64,000 nucleotides of DNA from assembly GCF_042242105.1 (NCBI RefSeq), contig NC_092013.1, positions 19,646,618-19,710,617 on the forward strand. Direction: 5' to 3'. Shown piece after piece: positions 51,401 through 60,045 of this stretch. A program made the position numbers and the translations under genes. Numbering within the stretch: the first letter of the stretch is position 1; every line of letters begins with the position of its first letter. The notes under the pieces were generated by a model. That model worked only from the letters and a program-made list of their open reading frames with translations. It ran no database searches and was not told the DNA's origin. This stretch comes from Pempheris klunzingeri (lineage: Eukaryota > Chordata > Actinopteri > Acropomatiformes > Pempheridae).

Positions 51401-54400
51401 CGGAGGCGGAGAGGAGTCGACCAAGACTGTAGCGTTTCTCTGCGCTCATACAGCGAGAGGCCGCGCTCTGTAGTGAGTCCTGCCTCCTTTCGCTTTTTAT
51501 CGTCTTCTTCCGAACTCGTTTTTCAGCGTGTCTCTTCACGCGATGTTGGGAGTTGGGAGTCACTTTTCTCAGATCTGGATGCAAAACTGAACTTGCTGGT
51601 GTAGTAAAATCGTGGCGGGCCGACCCAAAGTACGACAGCAACATTAGACTGTAATCAAGGAAAACAGCCAAGGAGTAGTTAGAGCTGAGTGACCTGACAA
51701 CATACACAGCAGAGAGAGATGATATGAATGTGTCCGCTGTCAGTATCTATACCGTTCATACCACGGTGGCTGCCTCTATTTATATCTCTGGATGCGTTAG
51801 ATGATTGTGCGGACGATGATAGAAATCAACGAGCGGGGCAACTTTTTACGTAAATATTGCATTTTTATATCATTTTCATATTATTTTTTACACCAACGTG
51901 ATTTAATTCGCAAAAAGACACATTCCTGTCTGATGTTCTACCTATTTCCCCACAATTACTCAGATTTATCGTCATATACTAAGTTGCCCACTTAATTTTT
52001 TTGTTTATTAGTTGGACCTGCCTCAAAAATCACCATCAAATCATAAATCGTATCGCTTTGTGTTGAAACTGTTCCAGGGAGGTGTTGATTCAATTTACAG
52101 CCTTCGAAATTACCATGCGGTTGAAGCAACACCTCGATGCAAACTGAACATCAGTTTGGTTTATCTAGTTTGGTAATCCTCTATTAGGGCTGGTTGATTC
52201 GGGTGATTCATGGAACATGGAAGATGTATAGTCACTTATAAATATTGAGACCAATGCAATAAACTGTCCTTTGATTAATATCAGACAAAACTCTTCAAAT
52301 GTGTCAAACAAAACTTAAATTACTAATGTTTTTATGTCTGCTTAAGGTTTAATTATAATTTGCTTAGAATCATTAACTTGATTAGTATAATCTGACTGAA
52401 AGCATGTTCTCCCCATGCTTGCGTAGGTTTTCTCACACAGTCCAAAACCATGCAGGTCAGGTTAATTGGTGACTTTAAACGGCCCTGTGATTGACTGGCG
52501 ACCAGCACACGGTGCACCCTGCCTCTCGCCCAAAGTCAGCTGGCATTGGCCCATAACGACAAGTGGTACAGACATTGTTCTGAATTATTGCCCTGCCTTC
52601 TGTTTTTCAAACCAGCCACAATACAGCTGTTTACATGAGCTTCATTTACTTTAAATCTCCACCATGAGTGCCATGAAGATAAAGTGAGTACCAATTAGCT
52701 GACTTTTACCAGAAGCACTCTGGTCTTTAGCTCCATCCAGTGTCGTTCACTAAGTCTCCAGAGTAGCTCTGAATTTTACTGATATTTGAGTGACTAAAAA
52801 TCCAATACAGGATCCTCATTCGCTGACATTAAAATCAGCCCTTATGTGCTTCCCTGAGTGTCTCAGGTTCCTCTGCAAGAAGATGAACTAAGAATAACTG
52901 AGTAATCAAATTGTACCATTTGTTAAAGGTCAAACTCCAACACAAACAGTCAAGCTGGCGTGCCTGGTGTCTGACTCACAGAGGCCAAAGAGAAAACACA
53001 GAGGAGCGCCAAAAATAAGGGGAATGAAGCACGACTGCACGACTCAGGACCCATGCTATGTAAAATCAATACTTATCATTTTCCAAAATGCTCAGTGGGT
53101 TAATTGACAATCGAATATTTTACTCTGACAAGAGATTTATGTAAGAGCTGGGCACAGCCCACATTAACCTAAAGGCCCAGTCCAGGGGATGAATATTTAT
53201 GAGCATACCAGCACATCAAAAGGACTTCTGTTGAAGTGCTGACCGAGCAGACTTGTGTTGCCTTCAAACTGATGTACAGCAGTCAGAAGTCTTTTACCTC
53301 ACCACCTTGACTGAGACACACAGAATTGTTCTTGGCGTCAGTGTGTCTACAGGTTAAACCGGTGGAATCTGCTTCTCAGCTCCAGTATAATATAGAATCT
53401 GTGTTACACTGGAGCTGAGAAGCAGATTCCACTGGTTTAACATGAGTGGTATATCTATATTATAGACATATATCCATATTATAGATATCTATATTATAGA
53501 TATACCACTCTGTACTGACTGAGGTGCCTAAACGTGAGGATTTCATTTGCTTCACGTCACAAATGTTAGTTGCTTTTCCTCTGTTTGTGCAGGACAGACA
53601 CAGCGAGCGACACAAAGAGTCGCGTTTAAACCTCCGGCCGCCGAGCCACTCTGCCACCTACGCCACGGTGTCCGCCTGGCATCACCAGCCTGAGAAACTC
53701 ATCCTGGACTCCTGTGGGTACGAGGCAACTGTAAGTCACTTTGTACTGTCCTCAGCATGGAAGCAGACGCAACACGGCTTGTTTTTTTCGCGTTAGTTGA
53801 CGTGCGGCGTGTCATGTGGAAGGTGGATTATATAAGTTGACGGAGGGGCTGGTGTGTTGTGATTCTTCCTCCCAGTACCTAGGATCAATGATAATCAGGG
53901 ATCTACGAGGGATCGAGTCCACACAAGATGCCTGTGCTAAAATTAGGGTAAGTTTTGCTCATTTAATTTGCATTGACTGAAGAGTTTTATAGTATAAAGT
54001 ATAAAAATGAATAAATTCCAGCAGAGAAATGCTAAAAATATCAGACAATAAATATCACAGAATAAAAATACAACTATATTGATATTTATATGTATGTTTC
54101 TGTTATCACATGTGTGGTGCACGGTGTGTACAACAACATTATTATTATTGTGTCCACTGCAGAAATCAAAGGATTCAAGAAAGGGTCCAGTTGTCATACT
54201 GTCCATTACCTATAGAGGGGTCAAGTTCATTGACGCAGCCACGAAGGTAACGAGGAAAACACGCTTGTGTGTCTCCGCGTGTATCGATCCGTCCAACAAC
54301 AAACACTGCGGGCGACTCTCTCAGCCTCCATTAGTGGTTGATTTCCCGTCAGCACTCACTTTCACTCCCTGTTCTCCATCAGGCTATAGTCGCGGAGCAC

Positions 54401-55731
54401 GAGATCAGGAACATCTCGTGCGCCGCCCAAGACCCAGATGACCTCTGCACTTTTGCTTATATCACCAAGGATCTGAAGAGCGGCCACCACTTCTGTCACG
54501 TCTTCAGCACGGTGGAAGTGGTGAGTAGCACAGCTCCGTCCTTTAATAATGAAGGAAAAATTAAAAAAAAGAAATGTGACCGTAGCTCTAAATCAGCACT
54601 TAGTGGAACTGTAACAGTGCAAACATTATATTCCACACGGAGAAACCCCTGAATCTTCATATATTATAATACTTGAGTTTGTGTGAATTCATCATTGAAT
54701 ACTTTGGGAGAAAAACAAAGTGTCCTTTGTGGGATGTCAGGCATCCTGCAGTTAAAACTACGTGCAGCATCCTGTGGACATCATTTTCTTGATTGGCTCA
54801 TCGAATGGCTTGATTGAAGCTCCACTCCTGCTATGCGTGGCATTTCCCCCGTACAGGCACGGATTATGGTGTAATTTGTGTCTCAGCTCCCGTAAAGGTC
54901 GAAGACGAGCTTTCATCTTCGGCGGATGGACCACCGCGGAGCGTCGGTGACCTGCAGGGCCGTACCGATTAAAGTTCTCACAAAGGCCGAAACGCAAATT
55001 TTTCTAGCTTCACTTCACGTTGTATTGAACAAAACTGCTCCGTGTGCAGATTGTCGTGTAAAAATCGCGTTCGCTTTCCTCCGAACATGTGTGTGATATC
55101 CAAACAAGAGCTGGAGGATAATTACCCCTAACAATGTGAGGAGCAGCTCTTTTTGTGCTCTGCTTTTGGTGAGATGCGCAACGAAGTCGGTGAAAACAAG
55201 CATTTGCAAACTAAAGCAGCAGTAATTCTGAAAATATATATTGAAGCAGAATCAGATCTCACTGAAAACTGCACTCACAGTAGATTCTTAGAGTGCAACC
55301 AACCTGAAAGATTTAATACCAAACATTTAGTCACATTTGTGAAAGGTCACGAAGGAAACGGTTTGTCATGCACAAAAGCAAAGGGTCCATACAGCACGTT
55401 GTATCTCTCAAGACTGCTGTGAATTCGTTTTCAATCCTCCTCTTCACCCTGAAGAAGGTTCTCGTGTCCCCGAGCACCAGGCCGAGACTTTGCTCTGAGG
55501 CTCTACTGAATTTTACTGATTTCTCGTTCGTGCAGACGCAGACCTACGAGATCATCCTGACGCTGGGACAGGCGTTTGAGGTGGCCTATCAGATGGCAAT
55601 CCAGTCCAGGGCGAGACACTACGTCCCGCCCTCGTCTCTGCCCTCCGAGGTCATAGAGACCAAAAGCACCCGTCCTGTGTCTCAGTCGTGGAGCAGCATG
55701 CGGAGATCAGCAGTGAGTACCACCCTGTAAC

Positions 55732-55768
<37 letters not shown>

Positions 55769-55920
55769 TGCTGTATTTGCTCTACTTGTTAAAGAGGACC
55801 GGAGGGAGAGCAGAGACGCGGCGTTGTGCAATCATAATTCAGAAAAGGTACACAGACCTCGTGACCGACTTTTTACCCGCCACTGAACCCCCCAACGGGC
55901 CACCTACAAAGGAAGATTTG

Positions 55921-55956
<36 letters not shown>

Positions 55957-58136
55957 TAGAAAGTGATGAGTCATTACTTTGCTACCAATTTCATCTCGCC
56001 CACCCCTCAACTCTGAGTCACTCAGATCTGGAGGGGGGGGAGGGGATTCTCTTTCTGTGCATATGCGAAACATGATGAATGGATAGTTTTATTTGTAGCT
56101 CGCGGGGAGGGTTTATGATTTCCTCCGGGACTCTCTGAGGGCTCATCCTGTTGCTTCCTATTGATTGAGTGCAGCGGTGTAAAATATCCACGCGCTCCCT
56201 GAGCTGCGCACTGATGCATTGACCTCTCTGGCTGCATATAATGAGCGCCGGGTGATCGCTGTCACCTGAGAGAGCAGCACAGCTGGGAGCACGCACCCTT
56301 CCAGACCACATGCGTATGCAGAGACACAAATCATTTTGTTTTACTACCTGTCTGTAAGGATAATATATGGAGTAATCACAGAGCTGCATAATGAGTCTGG
56401 CTGGTTGTTGAAGTTTTAAATGAGAAAGGAAGGCGGGGGGGGGTTTGTATTTGCTGCAATTTGTTTAAATGCTTTCTACTGATACGTGATTGCGACTATA
56501 TCCAGTGGTTCAAACAGAAACTGTGACAGCTGCACATACAGGTTTTTAAAAATGTTCCCCAAAGATAAGACTGACTTTACATCTTAAACGTGCACTTGAA
56601 CGCTTTTTACACGATTATCGCTCTCACACACACACTTATTCCGTATTTTCAAACATTTTCACTTTTAATGCTACAAGAGAAAAAGCTGCCACGCTGGCGG
56701 GGGCGTCCTCCATCAGTCCGCTAAAGAGGAGAGAGCTTCTGCAGTCAGCGTCCACTCTGTAGCATCCTGACTTTCACACAAAGACTCAGACTCAGTCTCC
56801 AGTGGAGCTTTGATCAACGTGACTCAGAGGAGAGTTTCAGCGAACAGTAAACTACCAGAACACGAGTGGGAATCATTTTCCGCCAAATAACTGTGCTTTC
56901 TGTAACTCCAAAACAGGTGACGGACTGGATGTCTTCATTGTCGCACTTAAAATGCTCTGTCCCTCTCTCTTCTCTCTCGTTTCTTTTAACATGTCTTTGT
57001 TCTTGTCTTCTTGGTCCTCCTGTTTCCCAGGGTGCCCCTCTGCTCGAATGCCGCTGCTGTCACTGTCACACGTGTACTACCCACCGTCCTTCCTTCCTCC
57101 CGTTGCACTCTGTTAGCCCTGGAGTCCAGGTCCTTCTCTTTCCTTTCCTCTATTCAGCCTGTCATCACCACACATCTGCTTACACACCAGCCCCCGCCCT
57201 CTTTCTTTTTGTCGCTGTCGGGGTGCCGCGGCGCACTTTGTCTCCCTGTTTTGCGGTTCTTAATATCTCCACCATGAACGTTTCTCTTCATCCCTTTGGT
57301 TTCCCATCTCTCATCTTCATCTTGCATTTTAGAGTTGAGATGCAGTTAGCTCGACTTCTGTTGGCTAAAAGCGTTGAGGGAGGAGAGGGGGGTTTGTCGT
57401 GTGATTTATCTTCTCCACGTACGCTTCCACGAGGGCTTTTGGCGTAATTGTGCCAGTGAGGGTTTTCGTAAACAAGACGGTCGACGTTGTCTCTGTTGGA
57501 TGGTTTTAATTTTTCTAATCTCTTTTTAGGACATGTTGAACTGAAGGTGTCATCCACATGCAGGGAATTTTAAAATGTAAAATGTCTATCTCAGGTTTTT
57601 TTTTTTTTTTTTTTTACAGCCATTTCAAATTCATATCTAGCTCAGTGTTAACCGGCACGTGTGTGTTTCGACCGCTTGTGTTATGAGAGTAGCACTCGTG
57701 TTTGCATGAGCCACAGGTGTAGAGCCCATGTGGCCTTTGAACCACTGATCAGTGTATTTTCTAGCCTCCCCCGCCCCCACCCGAGGGTCGTAGCTTCGGT
57801 GTACTGCTGCGGCTCACAGAGTGTACTGTCTGTCAGACATCATCCATGTTGTGGATTGAGCCCCGAGTGTCTGTGATTATAACATGATCACTGGACTGTA
57901 CCTCTAATCCACATGCACGTGTGTGAGCTGAGGACTTGTCAGTGTGGCGCAATGGCCTCCACTGCCGCCCGTCTCACGCCCTCCTCTCGTCCCTCCTCCC
58001 TCCCTCCCCCCGGCAGATCGACCCCCTGGAGATGGACGCAGACATGCAGTCCCTGGGAAGCACCACCTGGCTGTTGGACCAGCGGGACTCCAACAGGCGC
58101 CCCGTCAGCACCAAGTACGAGACCACCATATTCTGA
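21998..58136 (+). CDS. anks1a: ANKS1A-type SAM/PTB adaptor (Odin family), long form without visible ankyrin repeats
   Basis: Adaptor of the ANKS1 (Odin/AIDA-1) family, which links Eph and other receptor tyrosine kinases to trafficking and signalling through a tandem SAM module and a PTB domain. Coding exons: 21998-22291, 35970-36042, 43043-43158, 47065-47163, 47793-47939, 50350-50457, 51302-51472, 53593-53730, 53876-53947, 54163-54246, 54383-54520, 55536-55712, 58017-58136. All splice sites are GT-AG and frame is kept, giving about 578 aa. Residues 1-122 hold the conserved [11 protein letters not shown] and [13 protein letters not shown] motifs. SAM1 is at about 133-193, SAM2 at about 200-262 (with GHRKRI, a nuclear-localisation-type motif in AIDA-1), the PTB at about 365-505, and the C terminus is YETTIF. 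ANKS1A rather than ANKS1B is supported by SNRPC/TCP11 synteny and by VKALGxDG and VIETKS. The start ATG has a good context (CAACAATGG); a TGA at 21971-21973 lies in frame upstream. Confidence 0.88.
25449..25757. mobile_element. Non-autonomous piggyBac-type MITE (301 bp) with TTAA target duplication
   Basis: The left end is TTAA/CCCTTTATCGGGCA; the right end on the opposite strand is TTAA/CCCTTTGTAGGGCA, 16 of 18 identical. The TTAA tetranucleotides at 25449-25452 and 25754-25757 are the characteristic piggyBac target duplication, and CCCTTT termini fit that superfamily. The 301-bp interior has no transposase but holds a repeated motif: ACCATATTTGGTAACTTAC near 25481 and ACCATATATGGTAACTTCAC near 25597. 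Confidence 0.8.
25840..25964 (+). promoter_or_regulatory. CRE-containing promoter-like patch with a possible short first exon
   Basis: A perfect CRE (TGACGTCA, 25840-25847) lies 47 bp upstream of an ATG at 25894 that opens a short frame ([20 protein letters not shown]). The frame either meets a GTAAGT donor at 25965 or stops at the TAA that overlaps the donor. I do not recognise the peptide and see no partner exon. It could be chance, an alternative noncoding exon, or an enhancer. Confidence 0.25.
26899..26928. repeat. (GT)n microsatellite
   Basis: About 14 GT units with one CG interruption. Confidence 0.9.
28255..28545. repeat. Dispersed AT-rich repeat (copy 2 of 2)
   Basis: Shows CAAGCAAAAATGACCAATAT, GGACTGTCGGTCTGCCAAAAC, AAGACTTTTGAAGATTTCAAC and GAAAGTAATTATTTAGTTGCG, the order expected for the same family as 4790-5000. 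Confidence 0.6.
30600..30830. repeat. Dispersed fish repeat
   Basis: Has CCAGGGACTAGGAGCCTTTGG, AGGAACTCCGTGTGTTTCCAT, GGGACCAGGGTCTAAATTAAG and TGGACATTTCTGATTAGTCGA. I recognise these as parts of a frequent teleost repeat. Boundaries are approximate and no coding capacity is visible. Confidence 0.5.
32940..33170. repeat. Dispersed fish repeat (copy 3 of 4)
   Basis: Runs from GGTGGTGCAGTGATG through GGTTCTGGTGTGAATG, TTGCCTGCGTGGGTTTC and AGGTTAGGTTAATTGGTG to GAGTGTGAAGGGTGCACCCTG. Orientation is opposite to copy 2. Confidence 0.65.
34318..35120. repeat. Composite repeat: inverted outer arms around another dispersed repeat
   Basis: The outer arms (about 34318-34400 and 35040-35120) are diverged inverted copies of one fish repeat: AAAGGAATAGTTTGCCATTTTG on the left, GTCAGACCATTCCTTTAAT on the right, with matching GATGAGAGGATCGCTACC / GGTATCGATCTCCTCATC. 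Between them, 34519-34800 is a second family (GGTAAATGGACTGCAC, GCGCTTTACACTACA, CATTCACACGCACATTCATAC, TGCTCATCAGGA). Confidence 0.55.
35970..36042 (+). CDS. anks1a: anks1a coding exon (IEKIM helix)
   Basis: Acceptor TTTAACAG at 35969, donor GTAATG at 36043; 73 nt ending in phase 1. Encodes [19 protein letters not shown], equivalent to the IEKIMSSIGEGI segment just before SAM1 in the ANKS1 family. Confidence 0.9.
36337..36386. repeat. (CA)n microsatellite
   Basis: About 25 CA units; source of the HTHTHT and CVCVCV ORFs around it. Confidence 0.95.
36405..36655. repeat. Dispersed fish repeat, same family as 34519-34800
   Basis: CAAAGCGCTTTTGCATTAC, TCACCCATTCACACATCACTC, GTCTTGCCCAATGACACTTTG, GGGATCGAACCACCGATTG and GAGCCACAGCTGCCCC occur in the order expected for this family. 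Confidence 0.65.
40945..41420. repeat. Polypurine (GA-rich) tract
   Basis: Almost 480 bp in which the plus strand is strongly biased to G and A, with several perfect (GA)n runs. It produces spurious Ser/Leu-rich ORFs on the minus strand. It lies about 1.5-2 kb upstream of the internal anks1a start. Confidence 0.85.
42740..42951 (+). promoter_or_regulatory. anks1a: Probable 5' UTR/promoter of the internal (AIDA-1-like) transcript
   Basis: GC- and CT-rich unique sequence leads directly into the internal start ATGATG at 42952. An acceptor-like CCCCTGCAG ends at 42790, so an upstream noncoding exon is possible (for example within 41450-41715, where a CAG/GTGGGC donor occurs at 41717). The transcription start cannot be placed from sequence alone. 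Confidence 0.35.
42952..43158 (+). CDS. anks1a: Alternative first coding exon of anks1a, AIDA-1-type short form
   Basis: An ORF opens at ATGATG (42952) and runs without interruption into the SAM1 exon, ending at donor GTGAGT (43159). It encodes [19 protein letters not shown], then FSLLKRFPL, then SAM1. The start MMWQCH and the motif LLKRFPL match the N terminus of the short AIDA-1 isoform known from the paralogue ANKS1B, which also enters SAM1 directly. With the downstream exons this would give a protein of about 486 aa with two SAM domains and a PTB, lacking the SKSDSDLL region. The tandem ATG (42952 and 42955) leaves a small doubt over which Met is used. Confidence 0.78.
43043..43158 (+). 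CDS. anks1a: anks1a coding exon, SAM1 first part (long-form acceptor)
   Basis: Acceptor CTCTCTCGGCAG at 43042; donor GTGAGT at 43159. Joined to the exon ending 36042 it reads [22 protein letters not shown] to FDDLRFM, helices 1-3 of SAM1 (compare [21 protein letters not shown] in human ANKS1A). It is nested within the longer alternative first exon and keeps the same frame. Confidence 0.85.
43159..47064 (+). other. anks1a intron
   Basis: 3.9 kb; C-rich patches near 43315 and 43558-43577, AT-rich remainder, and TG-rich simple sequence at 46930-47045 just before the next exon. No exon recognised. Confidence 0.75.
47065..47163 (+). CDS. anks1a: anks1a coding exon, SAM1 second part
   Basis: Acceptor CACATGTAG at 47064, donor GTACTT at 47164; 33 codons. 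Encodes [20 protein letters not shown] and [13 protein letters not shown], the C-terminal helices of SAM1, nearly identical to the family consensus. Confidence 0.93.
47164..47792 (+). other. anks1a intron
   Basis: 629 bp, AT-rich, nothing notable. Confidence 0.8.
47793..47939 (+). CDS. anks1a: anks1a coding exon, SAM2 first part
   Basis: Acceptor CACTGTAG at 47792, donor GTAAGG at 47940; 49 codons. Encodes [40 protein letters not shown] and NLWELEIVN, matching the first helices of the second SAM domain. Confidence 0.93.
47940..50349 (+). other. anks1a intron
   Basis: 2.4 kb with a (GT)n at 48385-48412 and several GATATCTG motifs between 49570 and 49870. No exon recognised. Confidence 0.75.
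48385..48412. repeat. (GT)n microsatellite
   Basis: About 14 GT units inside an intron. Confidence 0.9.
50350..50457 (+). CDS. anks1a: anks1a coding exon, SAM2 second part
   Basis: Acceptor CTCTCTAG at 50349, donor GTAAGA at 50458; 36 codons. Encodes [20 protein letters not shown] then PYEEAP. The HRKR motif in this helix is the nuclear-import signal described for AIDA-1 SAM2. Confidence 0.93.
50458..51301 (+). other. anks1a intron
   Basis: 844 bp with a T-run at 51005-51024 and a TG repeat just before the acceptor. Confidence 0.8.
51302..51472 (+). CDS. anks1a: anks1a coding exon, inter-domain linker
   Basis: Acceptor TCTGGCAG at 51301, donor GTGAGT at 51473; 57 codons. Encodes [38 protein letters not shown] and more, a Ser/Arg-rich linker equivalent to human [20 protein letters not shown]. 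Confidence 0.9.
52405..52560. repeat. Dispersed fish repeat (copy 4 of 4)
   Basis: CCCCATGCTTGCGTAGGTTTT, CACAGTCCAAAACCATGCAGG, TTAATTGGTGACTTTAAACG, GGTGCACCCTGCCTCTCGCCC and AAAGTCAGCTGGCATTGGCC occur in order, opposite in orientation to copy 2. Confidence 0.7.
53353..53441. repeat. Near-perfect 34-bp inverted repeat, 21-nt loop
   Basis: The left arm 53353-53386 (begins GTTAAACCGGTGG, ends CAGCTCCAGT) and right arm 53408-53441 (begins ACTGGAGCTG, ends CCACTGGTTTAAC) are complementary at 33 of 34 positions. The single difference is a C/A pair in place of the third C-G. The loop is AT-rich. It has the size of a pre-miRNA-like hairpin. Confidence 0.95.
53444..53510. repeat. Second inverted repeat, 16-bp perfect arms
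   Basis: 53444-53459 (GAGTGGTATATCTATA) is the exact reverse complement of 53495-53510. The interior is made of TATAGA/TCTATA repeats that allow further pairing. Confidence 0.9.
53593..53730 (+). CDS. anks1a: anks1a coding exon, start of PTB region
   Basis: Acceptor TTTGTGCAG at 53592, donor GTAAGT at 53731; 46 codons. Encodes [20 protein letters not shown] and [18 protein letters not shown]. The QHQPEKLIFESCGYEA-type sequence marks the beginning of the PTB fold in the family. Confidence 0.92.
53876..53947 (+). CDS. anks1a: anks1a coding exon, PTB
   Basis: Acceptor CTCCCAG at 53875, donor GTAAGT at 53948; 24 codons, [20 protein letters not shown] then AKIR. YLGS is the typical first-strand motif of PTB domains. 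Confidence 0.93.
54163..54246 (+). CDS. anks1a: anks1a coding exon, PTB
   Basis: Acceptor CACTGCAG at 54162, donor GTAACG at 54247; 28 codons. Encodes [20 protein letters not shown] then [11 protein letters not shown] strands equivalent to [21 protein letters not shown] in human ANKS1A. Confidence 0.93.
54383..54520 (+). CDS. anks1a: anks1a coding exon, PTB
   Basis: Acceptor TCCATCAG at 54382, donor GTGAGT at 54521; 46 codons. Encodes [40 protein letters not shown] and FSTVEV, the core strands of the PTB that form the NPxY-peptide groove. Confidence 0.94.
54521..55535 (+). other. anks1a intron
   Basis: 1.0 kb of unique-looking sequence. The long ORF that crosses its end reads through the next exon's acceptor. 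Confidence 0.8.
55536..55712 (+). CDS. anks1a: anks1a coding exon, PTB C-terminal helix
   Basis: Acceptor CGTGCAG at 55535, donor GTGAGT at 55713; 59 codons. Encodes [20 protein letters not shown], the C-terminal PTB helix, then a linker with [13 protein letters not shown], close to the AEMIETKSSKPVP stretch of human ANKS1A and unlike ANKS1B at this position. Confidence 0.93.
55735..55766. repeat. (TG)n microsatellite
   Basis: About 16 TG units, 23 bp after the donor of the previous exon. Confidence 0.9.
55922..55956. repeat. (GT)n microsatellite
   Basis: About 17 GT units in the last intron. Confidence 0.9.
58017..58136 (+). CDS. anks1a: anks1a last coding exon (C-terminal YETTIF)
   Basis: Acceptor CCCCCGGCAG at 58016; TGA stop at 58134-58136. 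Encodes [32 protein letters not shown] and KYETTIF. The last residues are conserved across ANKS1A and ANKS1B and fit a class I PDZ-binding pattern (T-I-F). Confidence 0.94.
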   Translation: MDPLEMDADMQSLGSTTWLLDQRDSNRRPVSTKYETTIF

Positions 58137-58207
58137 GGCCGGATCCCCACAGCCGCCCCTTCGTACTTCCCTCTCCCCCCTGCATCCGGGTCTTGATTTA
58201 TCTCTCT

Positions 58208-58256
58208 CACACACATACACGCACACACATATATTTATATATATATATATATATAC
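58208..58256. repeat. (CA)n-(TA)n compound microsatellite
   Basis: ACACACAC tract continuing into ATATATATAT, about 70 bp after the anks1a stop. Confidence 0.9.
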
Positions 58257-58784
58257 ATGCGAGCCCCGTGCCTTCTCACTGTGATGGTATAGCATCCCTC
58301 AGGGCTGCCTACTCCTGCACCCTCCTTTGCCCTGCCCAACGACCCACACCAACCTCTTTACCCGCCATTACCAACACTCCTGCGGCTCCCCCGTGCCTCC
58401 CCCAACACCCTTGGCAGCCTCCCAGGCCTGTTGCTGCTGCAGCCAATGGCGGAGCCCTGGAACGGATGATCCTGGACTGATGTCATTTTACAGTGGCCCT
58501 GCTCTCTCAACCAAACTGCCTCTTCCTCCTCATCCTCCTCCTCCTGACAACTTGCATCTGCCTCCAAATCCCCGATAGCTCCCAGAGGTTGCATCTTTAT
58601 TATTCTTCCTCTTTCAGGCCGTTTTTTTTTTTCTTTTCTTTTTAAAATTTGATTCTCCACTGGCAAAACAAGCATGTTCATTATGTTTTTGCTCTGTAAC
58701 TAGACTCCAGATTGGCAAGTTTAATTTCCTGAAAGTTTAAGTTTGTTAAAGTGAAGTTGTGTGTAACACCAAAGGGGCCAGCGT

Positions 58785-59085
58785 GTTAAATTGTTAAGGA
58801 AAAGATCGACATTTTAGGAAACACGCTTATTCACTCTCTCACTATCTGGAGAGCGGATATGAAGCTTCAGCCAGGCCGGCTGATTTAGCCGAGCGTAAAA
58901 GATTGGAAATGGTGGCGACAGCTGCACTGGCTAGCTGCTTCCCTACGTTACCCGTGTTTGTGCTAAGCTAAGTTAGCTGCTGGCTGCTGGTGGAAGCTTC
59001 ATATTCATCGAACAGACGTGTGGGCCTCTTGACGAGAGGGCGAATAAGTACTTTTTGTCAAAATGTTGAAAGTTTCCTTTAACAG
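58785..59085. repeat. Dispersed fish repeat in the anks1a 3' UTR
   Basis: GATCGACATTTTAGGAAACAC, GCTTATTCACTCTCTCACTAT, GGATATGAAGCTTCAGCCAGG and GCTAAGCTAAGTTAGCTGCTG are hallmarks of a very common teleost repeat. It is the same family as the outer arms at 34318-34400 and 35040-35120. Confidence 0.6.
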
Positions 59086-60039
59086 GCCCTTTTGCTTTTA
59101 CACCGATTCAACATTTAGATTCCACGTCTGTAAAATAACAGTATGATTCTTTTTTTTTCAACATCACTTTTTATTTTTACTTAACTAAATTATTCGATTG
59201 TTTCGTTGTTTTGCCTCAAGACAATTATTTATTTATTTTCTTTCTTCCATCTTTAGCCTGTCCTGTCTTACCAGGCATCTACCACTGTGAGGCACTATGA
59301 GAAGGCTGCTTTGCTAGCATGGGATGCAAGATGGACAATTAATCAATGAAAGACAAAACAGCAACATGCAGCATTTTTTTTCTACGCATTTGTACAATAT
59401 TCATAACAAGACGATGGATCGCTCACGAATCTGTCACTGATGTCTGAACTCAAACGGACCAACACCGGACCTTGTGCGCGCACACACGCAGGAGGACGAC
59501 TTTCCTACACTTTACCGAGGACAACAGCCTTACTTCAGTGCAGTTATCTATAATCAACTAAAGCGCCCCACCTTTCCCCGACCTCCCCGAATACCACCGC
59601 CACCACCCAACGAATGCACGCCTCCCCACTGCTTCTTAAAGACTACAAAAAAAAAAAAAGTTTCCTGGTGTGTTAAAGTGACTGTGACTGGCTGGGATGA
59701 CGTTGTTCTTATGATGGTACAGTTTTGTCCAGATGAGAGTCTTTGCTCCGGCCTCGTACTGCCCTGCCTGCGGTCTCTCACCATTCACGGTAGCAATGGG
59801 AGACTGCGAATCACAGCAGCTTCTTCTTGTAAATTTTAAAAGAAAAAAAAAAAAGCAACACTGTGTTAAAACATGGCACTATCCCTTTTAAAACCTTCTT
59901 TTCTTTTCTTATGGTGCAAATAGGACATTAGTGCATTTTGTGATACTTTTTTGATAGACGGGGGCTGACTGAAAGACTTAGGGAGAGTGATCCTGACATC
60001 GATACAACCAGAGCCAAAAAAAACAAAAAGTATACCACC

Positions 60040-60045
60040 AATAAA
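60040..60045 (+). terminator. anks1a: Possible proximal anks1a polyadenylation signal AATAAA
   Basis: AATAAA immediately followed by an A-rich stretch. It could be used as a proximal site, or be a chance match in A-rich sequence. Confidence 0.35.

Larger units (their letters stand above)
51473..53592 (+). other. anks1a intron with dispersed repeat and two hairpins
   Basis: 2.1 kb. Contains a dispersed repeat copy at 52405-52560 and two adjacent foldbacks at 53353-53441 and 53444-53510, described separately. Confidence 0.8.
55713..58016 (+). other. anks1a last intron
   Basis: 2.3 kb with (TG)n tracts at 55735-55766 and 55922-55956 and a T-run at 57598-57616. ORFs here, including one of 193 codons at 56866-57447, show no family similarity. 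Confidence 0.75.

Noticed and set aside
56866..57447. 193-codon ORF on the plus strand in the last anks1a intron
   Set aside because: No known domain; Cys/Ser/Leu/His-rich CT-biased sequence. An acceptor-like CAG at 57030 exists, but no phase-compatible, family-like exon follows.
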